DNA from: Verrucomicrobiia bacterium DG1235
GTDB lineage: Bacteria; Verrucomicrobiota; Verrucomicrobiia; Opitutales; Opitutaceae
Direction of reading: 5' to 3'
Assembly: GCA_000155695.1 (NCBI GenBank)
Contig: DS990592.1
Location: 4,855,792-4,919,791 of the forward strand
DNA length: 64,000 bases
Part shown: positions 49,522-59,044 of the stretch, piece by piece
How the letters are laid out: each line of letters opens with the position of its first letter
Numbering within the stretch: the first letter of the stretch is position 1
Made by a program: the position numbers and the translations under genes
The notes under the pieces: model-generated
Seen by the model: only the letters and a program-made list of their open reading frames with translations
Databases searched by the model: none
What the model was told of the DNA's origin: nothing

Positions 49522-50898
49522 TTAGCGAGTGAGGACGCGAAATTCCCATGCTTGAAGCTGTAGGGCGGCTGGGTAGGAGAGGGTGGTCGTTTCGCCGGTG
49601 AAGTGATCGACGTGTTCGCCTACGATGGCGCGATCTGCAGCGTGGATTTCGATCGGATCCGCGGAGAGGTTTGAAATAACAGTGACTTGTCGATTTCCGA
49701 GGGTTCGCGTGAAGGCGAAGATCTGCTCGTCGCGATCAGTCGGGATGCGAGCGAAGGTAGCGTTCGGATTTGACAGAGCCGGATGGCTTGCCTTCAGGGC
49801 GGTAAGTTCTTGATAGAAGTTCATTTCTGAGAGGTCGGACCAGTCGATGGGGTCGCGCTCGAAGAACTCGAGGCGTTTGGCGAGGCTGGCCTCTTGTCCG
49901 TTGTAGATGAGAGGAATTCCTGGAAGGGTGAAGACGAGGGTGTCGAAGGTTCGTTTGGCGGGGCCGAGTCGTTCGGCCGTGGTGCCGTTCCAAGAGTTTT
50001 CGTCGTGGTTGGTGGTGAAGTTTAGGAGAAGGGTGCTGCTGGGGAACTCGATGGACTGGCGGTTGAATTGGTCGAGGATGGCGGATGCGGATTTGTCGCC
50101 TTTGGCTACGCTGTTAAAGGTGTGGTGCATGGGCCAGCCGTAGGAAGCGTGGAAGGCGTGGAGGTTGAGATCCGGGGCCTCGGATTCTGCGAGGAGGAAG
50201 AGCTCAGGGTCGAGGGTTCGCAGGTTGCGGGAGGCGAAGTTCCAGAATTTGGTTGGGAGCCCGACGGCGTAGTCGCAGCGGAATCCGTCGATATCGTATT
50301 CGATAATCCAATACTCCATGGCTTTGCTCATGTAGTCCCAGAGCTCGCGATTTGAGAAATCGAGCTGAATGACGTCCGTCCAGTCGGTGCCGTGGGGCGG
50401 AGTGAAATTGCCCTCGGCGTCTTTGATGAAGAATTCTGGATGCTCGTCGGTAAGCGGGTTGTCCCATGCGGTGTGGTTGCCGACCCAGTCGATTATGACT
50501 TTGATATCGCGGTCGTGGGCGGCGTCGACGAGTGAACGGAAGCTTTCGGCGTCTCCGAACTCAGAGTTGATTCCCATATAGTCGGCTACTGAGTAGTAGC
50601 TGCCGAGGGGGCCTTTTCGGTTGACGGCTCCGATTGGCTGGATGGGCATGAGCCAAATAACGCCTATGCCCAGATCTTGGATACGGTCGAGATCAGCCTC
50701 AACAGCGGCGAAGGTGCCATCTTCGGAGTATTGGCGTACGTTTACCTCGTAGATGGTCCGATTGCGAATCCAATCGGGCGCTTCGAGTGCGGTCTGGTCG
50801 CAGAGCGGCTCGGAGGGAGCTCCGGCGGGATTTGCGACGGCGCAGAGCGGCGATAGGATAAGAAGGGTGGTGGCGACGATGTTGCGAAGTCGGTTCAT
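49522..50898 (-). CDS. GH13 alpha-amylase family enzyme, exported
   Basis: A 458-residue GH13 enzyme. Signal peptide MNRLRNIVATTLLILSP, processed near CAVANP. Conserved regions: NRTIYEVNVRQYSEDGTF, DIKVIIDWVGNHTAWDN, YDIDGFRCDYAVGLP (nucleophile Asp), FLLAESEAPD (acid/base Glu) and FTTNHDENSW (third Asp). A short beta domain closes the protein. It is first in a two-gene operon with the neopullulanase-like gene. The frame is open to 50997, but the ATG at 50898 gives the proper signal peptide. Exact product specificity is not evident. Confidence 0.92.
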   Translation of the reverse strand: MNRLRNIVATTLLILSPLCAVANPAGAPSEPLCDQTALEAPDWIRNRTIYEVNVRQYSEDGTFAAVEADLDRIQDLGIGVIWLMPIQPIGAVNRKGPLGSYYSVADYMGINSEFGDAESFRSLVDAAHDRDIKVIIDWVGNHTAWDNPLTDEHPEFFIKDAEGNFTPPHGTDWTDVIQLDFSNRELWDYMSKAMEYWIIEYDIDGFRCDYAVGLPTKFWNFASRNLRTLDPELFLLAESEAPDLNLHAFHASYGWPMHHTFNSVAKGDKSASAILDQFNRQSIEFPSSTLLLNFTTNHDENSWNGTTAERLGPAKRTFDTLVFTLPGIPLIYNGQEASLAKRLEFFERDPIDWSDLSEMNFYQELTALKASHPALSNPNATFARIPTDRDEQIFAFTRTLGNRQVTVISNLSADPIEIHAADRAIVGEHVDHFTGETTTLSYPAALQLQAWEFRVLTR

Positions 50899-51224
50899 AG
50901 CGAGTCTCCGTGGTAAGGGGTTGGAGGGGTCGGGTAGGATTCGACTATGAACGAGGGAAGAGAAACTGGGCTCTCGCAAAAGCTTGGATAAAGCCAAACT
51001 CGGTAGGACAAATCTTAGAGAGCGTCCAACCTTACGGGGTGAGACTCGCTTGTTTCGGAAGGTTTTTTTGGTTGGGGTTCAATACCCGCTCGCTTGCGAC
51101 GCCAGGTCCGGAGCGGCGCCCGGACTCTACCCTTGTGCTTGTCGAAAAGGTAGGGCTTGGGCGCTGTCCCAAGCCTCATTAGACTGTTTCTCAATTGCCC
51201 CTCTGCTTGCGGCTGGGATCTTCA
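50899..51224. other. Intergenic region with two hairpins
   Basis: About 325 bp with no gene. On the plus strand gtccgg-agcggcgc-ccggac (51107) and gcttggg-cgctgt-cccaagc (51157) are two good inverted repeats in a row. They lie after the oxidoreductase stop and before the amylase start, so they may end the oxidoreductase transcript. The amylase operon promoter must be in the left part. Confidence 0.55.
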
Positions 51225-52481
51225 TTATAGCTGTTGAGGCCAAGCTATTAGCGCTTCGGCGGTTTTCCTGCCGGAGCGAAGGGCTCCGTGAATGGAGCTG
51301 GAGTGGGTGTGGTCTCCGCAGATCCAGATGCCTTCTTCGTTTTTCGGGGTGAAGGATTCGAAGGGCAGGTCGCCGGGGAGCTGGCGTGGGAGAGAGTGTG
51401 GGATGTAGTAGGAACGCAGGAACTGGTAGTCGTTTGCTGTGGGACCGAACCAGTTTGTGAGTTCTTGTTGGATGCGTTCGGAGTCCGCCTCGGGGGTCGG
51501 CGCGGTCGAGATGCAGAGTAGGGATTGTCCCGTTGGAGCGTAGTTTTTTGAAACGTCGCTCGGAACGCAGAGATTTTGGATAAGGCCGGTCCCGCTCGCG
51601 TTGAGGGCGATCATGGGGCGGGCGAGCGGTGAGCGTGGGGCGGAGAAGTAGTAGCAACGAGTGCCGTTCCAGCTTCGATCTTTGACGAATGCGGAAAGCT
51701 GGGCAGCGTTGCTCATGTCGGTAGCGAGGATGACGGAGCGCGCCTTGAGCACCTCTCCGTGCTCGGTGGTGACCTGTTTCGCGGTGAGGGATTGGACTTT
51801 CGTTTTAAGTTGGATCGCGGAGGGGGGAAGTTTTGCGGCGAGCTGTTGTGGGATGTCTGCCATGCCTTGTTCGGGGAGGGCGGCGTGTCCTTGTCCGAAG
51901 CATTTGAATACAAAATCGAACATGCGGCTAGAGGAAGCCAATTGGTCTTCGAGGAAGATTCCGGTGAAGAAGGGGCGTAGAAAACGATCGATGATGGCTT
52001 CTGAAAAGCCGCGTTGCAGGAGGGCGTCTCGTGTGGATTGCTCGGGCGTTTGGAAGAGTTCGGAGTCGGAGGCTTTGGCGACTTTTCTTTTTAGGGTTCC
52101 GATTTTTAGTTTGTCGGAGAGGGTGCCGGCTGAACTGGCGAGCGTTTTTAGCAGTTGGGACGGCAGGCGAAGCGGATCGGCGACGACTTCTAGTTTGGAA
52201 CCGGTCCAGAGATAGGATCCAGGATCGAAGGTTTTGAGCTTGAGGGCTGAATAGTCGAGAAGGCGCTGACACTCGCTGTAGGCGGTGAGCATGACTTGGA
52301 ATCCGTGGTCGAGAATGAAGCCTTGGTGAAGGTCGGAGCGAAGGCGTCCACCCACGCGATCGGAGGCTTCGAGGAGAAGTATGTTCTTTCCGGATTTCTG
52401 CAGCTCGAGAGCGGCGGAGAGTCCGGCCAGTCCGCCGCCTACGATGATCGTGTCGTAGGGAGCTTTGTTGGTTTGGTTCAT
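51225..52481 (-). CDS. FAD-dependent amine-oxidase-like oxidoreductase
   Basis: A 418-residue NAD(P)/FAD-binding protein of the flavin amine oxidase / protoporphyrinogen oxidase / phytoene desaturase superfamily. The N-terminal dinucleotide fold is clear (DTIIVGGGLAGLSAALEL, then LLLEASDRVGGRLRSD). The FAD C-terminal motif is GIWICGDHTHSSSIHGALRS. The mid part (FLRPFFTGIFLEDQL) matches a group of uncharacterised plant- and bacterial-type 'FAD-dependent oxidoreductases'. No signal peptide. The substrate is unknown, and its place at the edge of the starch cluster may be by chance. Confidence 0.85.
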   Translation of the reverse strand: MNQTNKAPYDTIIVGGGLAGLSAALELQKSGKNILLLEASDRVGGRLRSDLHQGFILDHGFQVMLTAYSECQRLLDYSALKLKTFDPGSYLWTGSKLEVVADPLRLPSQLLKTLASSAGTLSDKLKIGTLKRKVAKASDSELFQTPEQSTRDALLQRGFSEAIIDRFLRPFFTGIFLEDQLASSSRMFDFVFKCFGQGHAALPEQGMADIPQQLAAKLPPSAIQLKTKVQSLTAKQVTTEHGEVLKARSVILATDMSNAAQLSAFVKDRSWNGTRCYYFSAPRSPLARPMIALNASGTGLIQNLCVPSDVSKNYAPTGQSLLCISTAPTPEADSERIQQELTNWFGPTANDYQFLRSYYIPHSLPRQLPGDLPFESFTPKNEEGIWICGDHTHSSSIHGALRSGRKTAEALIAWPQQL

Positions 52482-52625
52482 GGAGGGTTTTCAGGTGAGC
52501 GTTGCTTCGAGCTTGAGGTTTGCCTTTAGGGGGCGAACGAGTCGCTGGGGGGCTTGATTGAGAGCGCGTCGCTATGCGGTCTGTAGGTTGACAGGTTTTA
52601 TTGGGCGAGCTAAGGGGGTTGAGCT

Positions 52626-53891
52626 ATGAAGCGGTTTAGTTGTTGGCTGGTTTTGGTTCTGCTTTTTGTAGAGGGCGTGGGTTGCAAGCGTTCTGGAGAG
52701 TCCGAGACGGGGGCGGAGGGAATAGAGTCGAAGTTGTCTCGGGTAGCCGCTCTCGTCCCGAGAGGAATTGGCCAGCCCGTGGTGGGGCAGCCGTGGATTA
52801 CGGATTTGGCGATTGCGGATTTGGACGAAGATGGCTTGTTGGACGTAGTTTTTGCGGAGGGGCGCATGAATACGGTGGGGTGGATTCGCCAGTATCCATT
52901 AGGAGAATACAACGAGGTGGAGCTCGCTGCGGGTATAGCGGGGGCGGCTCATGTGGAAGTGGTAGATTTTGACTTGGATGGGGATATGGATGTGTTGGTG
53001 GCGAGCATGGGGATCGTGACGCCGAACGATCAGAAGATCGGATCGGTGGTGATTTTGGAAAATGAGGGAGCGGAGGTTTTCTCGAAGCGCGTGCTGGTCG
53101 AGGGCATAGATCGTGTGACGGATGTGCAGGCGGGAGATTTGGATGGGGATGGGGACTTGGACCTTTCGGTGGGGGCGTTTGGCTATTTCGAGGGGGAGGT
53201 GCGCTGGATGGAGAACCTCGGTAATTGGGAATTTGAGAATCGAACGCTTATCAAGCTGTCAGGCTGTATCCACGCTCCGATTACGGACGTGGATGGCGAT
53301 GGAGATTTGGATATCGTTGCTTTGATCTCTCAGGATTGGGAAGAGATCTACGTTTTCGAGAACGATGGCCGCGGTACTTTCGAGAGTCGGGTGGTCTTTG
53401 GCTCTCCGAACAAAGACTATGGAAGCAGTGGAATCGAAATGGTGGATTTCGATGGCGATGGAGATACGGATATCGCTTACACGAATGGAGACGGGTTTGA
53501 CTACGCGACTCCCGGTTCGAGGCCTTGGCATGGAGCGCAGTGGCTGGAAAACGATGGAACTGGGCGTTTCGCGTTTCACCGGATTGGCGACTTTTCCGGA
53601 AGCTATAGTCCGCGAGTGGTAGATATAGATGGCGATGGCGATTTGGATTTTGTGACGACCAGCGCGTTTAATGATTGGACGCAGGAGGATGCGGAGTCGC
53701 TTGTTGTTTTTGAGAACAGGGGTGATCAGGTGTTCGAGAAACAGGTGTTAGCCAATCGGCCCACGCATCTAATTGTAGTGGATGCGGCCGATATGGACGG
53801 AGATGGAAGGGTGGAGCTGGTGACGGGCGGCCTGCATTTTTATCCGCCTTTCGTGCATGTGAGTCGGGTGGCGCTCTGGGAAGCTCCCTAG
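52626..53891 (+). CDS. FG-GAP/VCBS repeat lipoprotein
   Basis: A 421-residue lipoprotein. The signal peptide ends in a lipobox (LLFVEGVGC). At least six FG-GAP calcium-binding repeats follow (DLDEDGLLDVVFAEG, DFDLDGDMDVLVASMG, DLDGDGDLDLSVGAFG, DVDGDGDLDIVALIS, DFDGDGDTDIAYTNGD, DIDGDGDLDFVTTS), enough for one seven-bladed propeller. It should be a surface or periplasmic binding protein. Transcribed divergently from the oxidoreductase. No enzyme motif is visible. Confidence 0.88.
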   Translation: MKRFSCWLVLVLLFVEGVGCKRSGESETGAEGIESKLSRVAALVPRGIGQPVVGQPWITDLAIADLDEDGLLDVVFAEGRMNTVGWIRQYPLGEYNEVELAAGIAGAAHVEVVDFDLDGDMDVLVASMGIVTPNDQKIGSVVILENEGAEVFSKRVLVEGIDRVTDVQAGDLDGDGDLDLSVGAFGYFEGEVRWMENLGNWEFENRTLIKLSGCIHAPITDVDGDGDLDIVALISQDWEEIYVFENDGRGTFESRVVFGSPNKDYGSSGIEMVDFDGDGDTDIAYTNGDGFDYATPGSRPWHGAQWLENDGTGRFAFHRIGDFSGSYSPRVVDIDGDGDLDFVTTSAFNDWTQEDAESLVVFENRGDQVFEKQVLANRPTHLIVVDAADMDGDGRVELVTGGLHFYPPFVHVSRVALWEAP

Positions 53892-54197
53892 GAGGATTCG
53901 CTGCTTTAGCCCCCGAGTTTCAGGCGCAGGCTCTCGCTTCGACGTTTTTTCTTGCGCGGCAAAAATAAAACAGTTTAACGAAGAGTATAACAGTCACAGA
54001 ACGGACTTGTTTCGACCCCAATCCCTTACGAGCGCCCCTCTGCTGAAGCGCGTTCGCCCCAACCCTGATGCCCCCGGTCGAAGGTCTGCCTAACTATCGA
54101 ACGACACCCGAAACCCAATCTTACAACCGACAGGTCGGCCGCGCTTTCGCGTGAGGCATGCCTGTAGGTATTAAGCTACAAACGAAGGTAACACCCA
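53892..54197. promoter_or_regulatory. Promoter region of the second TonB receptor
   Basis: About 305 bp without a gene. It contains AAATAAAACAGTTT at 53963-53976, which recurs at 63351-63364 upstream of the GPH symporter gene. A C-rich stretch follows (cgacccc, gcgcccctctg), and the receptor starts 14 bases after aacgaaggtaac. Confidence 0.5.
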
Positions 54198-57182
54198 ATG
54201 AAACCCTATTCACAACTGACTAGAATGAAGCGATTACGAGGCTACCGGCTCGCGATCTACGCGCTTGCCGCGACCGCTACGGCTTCGACTGGCTTTGCCC
54301 AGGACGAAGATGACGAAGAAGTATTCACCCTTTCGCCCTTTGAGGTGAACGCCTCCGAAGACGAAGGTTACCGCGCGACGAACACGCTCGCGGGCAGCCG
54401 TATCAACACCAGTCTCAAGGACGTCGCCGCCTCGATCAGCGTGGTGACGGAAGCTTTTATCGAGGACGTCGGCGCGGTCGATCTCAATGACATACTGGTC
54501 TACACGGGCAATACCGAGAGCACGAAAAACTACACTGCTGCGGGCCAGTTTGGCACCAACGACAACGTCGCCAACAATCCGCAGAACCAGAATCGCGTGC
54601 GAGGAATCGGCTCGGCGGACCTGACGCGCGACTACTTCCGCAGCATTGGCCAAAACGTGGGGGTTGACTCTTACAATGTAGAGCGCGTCACGATAAACAG
54701 GGGTCCGAACTCGATTCTCTACGGTTTAGGGAACCCGACTGGCGTCGTTAACTACTCCACGAAGCACGCTATCTTGAGCGAGGATTCGAACGAAGTGGGT
54801 ATTCGCATAGGCTCGAATTCCGATCTTCGCGGCACGTTCGATTTCAATCGAGTTCTTGCGGATGAAACCTTCGCGATCCGGCTGCTCGGCCTCGTTTCTG
54901 ATCGCGGTTTCGAGCAACAGCCCTCTCATTTCAAGGATCGTCGATTGAACTTGGCTGCCACTTACCGACCGTTTGAGAACACGACATTGAAATTCAACTA
55001 CGAGAAGGTTGATCAAAAGCAGAACCACCCGAACACGATTACGCCACTTGACCATGTGACGGAGTGGGTCGAGCAGGGGCGTCCTGCTTGGGATGCGGCG
55101 AATGACGACTACTGGAACGGTCCCGGCTATCTGACGCGTGTGCAGAGTGACACTCAGGTCGCGATCATCAACTCAGATGGCACGCCGGACCACTTCTTCA
55201 TAGGTGGAGCTGGCGACAACTACTGGGCGGCTGTCACCCAGCAGAGCAGTGGAGCGGATATCTGGACGGAAACTGCGTTTTCGGACAACAGTGTAGCTCC
55301 CTTCCACGATATGAATCTGAATCCAAATATTTATAATCAGGATATGGATGCGTTCGGATTCAGTTGGGATCAGAAGCTAGCGGAAGATTTGTATTTGAAT
55401 GTCGGTTACGTAAAGGAAGATCTTTCTTACGACGGTCTGTCGTTCACTCGTGGTTTTGCTATCTACGTGGACAACAATACGACCTTGCCTGACGGCACAA
55501 CGAATCCGCATTTTGGCGAGACTTATATTCCGCAGCGTACGCTCGACAGCAAGTCTGCTGGCGAGAATGGCAACGAGATGATTCGCGCGACGATGACCTA
55601 CGAGCTCGATCTTGCAGGCAAGGCGGACAACAAGTGGTTTGGGCGTCACAATTTTACCGCTCTTGCAGAGCGTCAGGAAAGCGATTATTTGAGCAATGTG
55701 TTCAATGAGATTCGTGAAGACACGCCGTCTTATTTGGACGCAAGCAATCGGGCTGATAGTGAAAACTGGCAGATCACTCGCATACGCTACCTCGGCGGCA
55801 CTGCGGATTCTCAGGCGACGATCGCTCCTGTATCCCCTGTTCTCGAGCCGGATGGCGTTCCTTACACTTACTACAACTGGGATACGAGTAGTTGGGCGAC
55901 GGATACTTATAATTCGATGTTCACCACGAAGCGTCGCGACCTGGGATCGACTGTGATCGAATCCTCCGGCTTGATTTGGCAGAGTTACTGGCTCGACAAT
56001 ATGATTGTGGGCACCGCTGGTTGGCGTAAGGATAAAGCCACCGCAGCCCAAGGAACTTACAATGCTATCGGCAGTGATGGTCTTGTCGAGCTAGGCAACG
56101 ATACAGAGGAGGGCGACCCGGTTTCTGGGAACACTTCGACCTTTGGTGTCGTCGCTCACCCGACCGAATGGCTCTCGCTTCACTATAACGAATCCGAAAA
56201 CTTCCAGCCTTCAGTGGGGCAGGTGAACATGTACGGCGAGACGGTCGCTCCTCCTGCTGGCTCTGGTAAGGACTACGGCTTTTCGCTCGACCTGATGGAA
56301 GGTAAGATGAACGTGCGCTTCAACTGGTACGAAGTGGAGCAGACGGACTCTCGTCTTCCTTGGGGTGATGCCATGCAGCTCGCTCAGTGGGAGCTGCTCT
56401 TCATGGACCAGAATGTAATGGCTGACGTGGCTGCGGCTGAAGGCGTGCCTTACACTCGCGTTTCGACTTTGGACGTAGGCGATGGCAACATCGTTACGAC
56501 TGCGGATGTCGTGGCGGAAGGCCTCGAAATTGACCTGATTTACAACCCAACGCAAAACTGGCGTTTCATGGCGAATCTTTCGCAGCAGGACGCGGTTTCC
56601 AGTAATATCGGCAAGTCTGTTACTCGTTTTCTCGAGGAAGCGCTTCCTTACTGGCAAGGTCTTGAGGGCGGCTCGGTTTGGGACAGCGACATCACTTACG
56701 CGACCTGGGGTTACGAAGGAAATCCACATGAGTTTTTCGACTACTTCCCTGGCACCCGCACGCTGACGTATAATGCTGCGGAAGGGCGCTCGAATCCTCA
56801 GCTTCGCGAGTGGCGCATGAACGCGATCGCCAATTACACCTTTACCGATGGTCGAATGAAAGGCTGGAACATGGGTGGCGCGGTCCGTTGGCAGGATGAG
56901 GCTGCGATCGGTTTCGCGACGATTCAGGAAAACGGTCTCGTTGTCGGTCTCGACCTTGAAAATCCATTCGTCGACGAAGCGACTACGGATCTAGACCTTT
57001 GGGCTGGTTTCGAGCGTCAAATCATGAACGACAAGGTGACGATGGGCATTCAGCTCAATGTGCAGAACGTCACTCGCAAGGACGGATTCCAGGCGATCAA
57101 TGCCAACTCGGATGGTGAGGAGACAGGTTTCCGCATCGAGTTTGGTCCGACCTGGACGCTGCAATCAACCTTTACCTGGTAG
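54198..57182 (+). CDS. TonB-dependent receptor (Verrucomicrobiota type)
   Basis: A 994-residue outer membrane receptor. The signal peptide (RLAIYALAATATASTGFAQ) is followed by an acidic stretch and the plug start FTLSPFEVNASEDEGYRATN. The plug continues with LAGSRINTSLKDVAASISVV, GPNSILYGLGNPTGVVNYST, and the barrel ends with an aromatic (TLQSTFTW). This type is greatly expanded in Opitutales-like bacteria and replaces SusC-type receptors for glycan uptake. The substrate is not known. It is followed by a good terminator, so it forms a single-gene unit. Confidence 0.92.
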   Translation: MKPYSQLTRMKRLRGYRLAIYALAATATASTGFAQDEDDEEVFTLSPFEVNASEDEGYRATNTLAGSRINTSLKDVAASISVVTEAFIEDVGAVDLNDILVYTGNTESTKNYTAAGQFGTNDNVANNPQNQNRVRGIGSADLTRDYFRSIGQNVGVDSYNVERVTINRGPNSILYGLGNPTGVVNYSTKHAILSEDSNEVGIRIGSNSDLRGTFDFNRVLADETFAIRLLGLVSDRGFEQQPSHFKDRRLNLAATYRPFENTTLKFNYEKVDQKQNHPNTITPLDHVTEWVEQGRPAWDAANDDYWNGPGYLTRVQSDTQVAIINSDGTPDHFFIGGAGDNYWAAVTQQSSGADIWTETAFSDNSVAPFHDMNLNPNIYNQDMDAFGFSWDQKLAEDLYLNVGYVKEDLSYDGLSFTRGFAIYVDNNTTLPDGTTNPHFGETYIPQRTLDSKSAGENGNEMIRATMTYELDLAGKADNKWFGRHNFTALAERQESDYLSNVFNEIREDTPSYLDASNRADSENWQITRIRYLGGTADSQATIAPVSPVLEPDGVPYTYYNWDTSSWATDTYNSMFTTKRRDLGSTVIESSGLIWQSYWLDNMIVGTAGWRKDKATAAQGTYNAIGSDGLVELGNDTEEGDPVSGNTSTFGVVAHPTEWLSLHYNESENFQPSVGQVNMYGETVAPPAGSGKDYGFSLDLMEGKMNVRFNWYEVEQTDSRLPWGDAMQLAQWELLFMDQNVMADVAAAEGVPYTRVSTLDVGDGNIVTTADVVAEGLEIDLIYNPTQNWRFMANLSQQDAVSSNIGKSVTRFLEEALPYWQGLEGGSVWDSDITYATWGYEGNPHEFFDYFPGTRTLTYNAAEGRSNPQLREWRMNAIANYTFTDGRMKGWNMGGAVRWQDEAAIGFATIQENGLVVGLDLENPFVDEATTDLDLWAGFERQIMNDKVTMGIQLNVQNVTRKDGFQAINANSDGEETGFRIEFGPTWTLQSTFTW

Positions 57183-57227
57183 CTTGGTTTCTTTGATCTA
57201 GAAACGTTGCGGTAAGCAATATTAACT

Positions 57228-57266
57228 GGGGCCGCTTGAGTTGACGCTTAAGCGGCCCTTTGTTTT
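57228..57266 (+). terminator. Rho-independent terminator of the TonB receptor gene
   Basis: Stem gggccgctt (57228) and aagcggccc (57250) with a 13-base loop, followed by tttgttttct. Typical intrinsic terminator 45 bp after the stop. Confidence 0.9.
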
Positions 57267-57286
57267 CTCAGTATTGAACTTAGACG

Positions 57287-59044
57287 ATGTCGATTCGATC
57301 TCACGCACCCCGACCCGCCAAGGCGAAGCTTTTAGTAGTGGCCTGTTTGATACTGCTATGCGTTTTTGTAGCGTTTAGCGGATTTTATGCTCGGAGCGCT
57401 TTGCCGCCTCGTCCGGATTTGGCCTCGTTTTCGCCAATTTTGAGCGAGCGACTTTCGAAGGCCGAGCGCTGTCTGTTTTATCCGTGGTCGAATCGAGCGA
57501 GTTGTTGGTTCGAGCTGGGGCAGCTTTATCATGCGAACCGTTTTTATGCGGAGGCTGAGGTTTGTTATCTCGAGTCGATCAGCCGTTCTGACGAGGATGC
57601 GGCTGTAGCTCATTACTTGCTTGCTGATATCGCTAAGCAAGAAGGAGACCTAGCTGCTGCGAAGCGCTCTTTGGCGAAATCGATTGCTTTGGCTCCTGAC
57701 TCTCTGCCGGCCCTGCTTGACTACGCGGAGGTGACGGCGAAGTCGGGAGATGTACAGGCTGCGTCAGCGCTCTACAATCGCGTGCTTAAAAAGAACGTGG
57801 ATAACCCCAAGGCTTTACTTGAGCTGGCGCGGTTTGAGATGTTGCAGAATAGGCCTGAGGAGGCTTTGCCATTGTTATTGAGGATCGCCAAGCGAGATCC
57901 GAACTATATCGATGGAATTACTTTGCTTACCCAAGTTTTGGATACACTTGGCGAGCGGGAGAAAGCGTCGATGATCCGGTCTGAAATAAGTCGACGCAAG
58001 CCTGCTCCCACTCCGAATCCATGGATGGAAGCGCTTCTTGAGCATTGTTTCGATTCGCAGCGCCTCAGTTTTATCTTCGAGGATTATCTTAAGGCCGGTC
58101 AGCTCGAAAAGGCGTTTGTTTATCTGGATCGGATGGAGGAAATCGATCCGACAGATTCCAACCCCCACATGCTGCGCGGCTACGCGTACTATCAGGTGAA
58201 GCGCTACGGGCAAGCGGTGCCGCACTACCGCAAGGCAATCGCTCTAGGTGGAGATACGGCGAGCCTCTATTATTACCTGACAACCTGTCTTTCGGAAAGC
58301 GGACAGGTCGAGGAAGCCGAACGTATGGCTCGGGAAGGACTAGAGCGCGCTCCTCAAACGGTTGATTTGATGGTTGTTCTTTCCGATATTGTATTGAAGA
58401 GAGGACTACGAGACGAGGGTGTGGAGCTCTTGCAGCAGGCTCTTGCTCTCGCCCCCGCTCATATTTCCGCCAATCGCACTTTAGCGAAACTCTATTGGGA
58501 AGAAGGAAAAAAAGAGGCCGCTCTCGATCAGCTGGAAATGCTGCGGACCTTGCAGCCGACGGATTTCGCGACGCGAATGACTTTGGGCAACTATTATCTC
58601 GAGAAAGGGGATTTCGAGGCTGCGATCGCGGTGGTCGAGGAGGCAAGGCGTATCGATCCTGAGAATACGGATATTCGCAATCTGCTTGCGTTGAGTTTGA
58701 TGAGGCAGGGGAACGAAGAGGCTCGAGAGGGCGCGTTTGAGAAGGCGGTAGCTGTTTACTCGCGGGCAATAGAAGCGGATGCCTCTCTCGAGGAGGCTTA
58801 TTTGAACAAGGTTAAGGTTTTGATGCATATCAAGCGATTTGCAGATGCTGAGGGAGTTGTGCGGGCTTTGATGGAGCGTCGTCCTGAAGATCCGGTTTTG
58901 TCTGTGAGTTTAGGCGATATCCAATTGGCTGCGGGCAATGCGTCAGGGGCGAGGGCGACTTGGGAAACAGGTCTGGAGCTGGCGAAGGGAAACCGTGAGT
59001 TGCGAACGGTAATCGAAAGTCGAATACAGAGCGTGGTAGAATGA
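57287..59044 (+). CDS. Membrane-anchored TPR protein
   Basis: A 585-residue protein. An N-terminal membrane anchor (LLVVACLILLCVFVAFSGFY) is followed by about twelve TPR units covering most of the rest (for example YHANRFYAEAEVCYLESISR, GYAYYQVKRYGQAVPHYRKA, LGNYYLEKGDFEAAIAVVEE). TPR arrays bind partner proteins. The stop overlaps the start of the next gene (ATGA), so the two are translationally coupled and likely work together. The extracytoplasmic side is the probable location. Confidence 0.9.
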   Translation: MSIRSHAPRPAKAKLLVVACLILLCVFVAFSGFYARSALPPRPDLASFSPILSERLSKAERCLFYPWSNRASCWFELGQLYHANRFYAEAEVCYLESISRSDEDAAVAHYLLADIAKQEGDLAAAKRSLAKSIALAPDSLPALLDYAEVTAKSGDVQAASALYNRVLKKNVDNPKALLELARFEMLQNRPEEALPLLLRIAKRDPNYIDGITLLTQVLDTLGEREKASMIRSEISRRKPAPTPNPWMEALLEHCFDSQRLSFIFEDYLKAGQLEKAFVYLDRMEEIDPTDSNPHMLRGYAYYQVKRYGQAVPHYRKAIALGGDTASLYYYLTTCLSESGQVEEAERMAREGLERAPQTVDLMVVLSDIVLKRGLRDEGVELLQQALALAPAHISANRTLAKLYWEEGKKEAALDQLEMLRTLQPTDFATRMTLGNYYLEKGDFEAAIAVVEEARRIDPENTDIRNLLALSLMRQGNEEAREGAFEKAVAVYSRAIEADASLEEAYLNKVKVLMHIKRFADAEGVVRALMERRPEDPVLSVSLGDIQLAAGNASGARATWETGLELAKGNRELRTVIESRIQSVVE

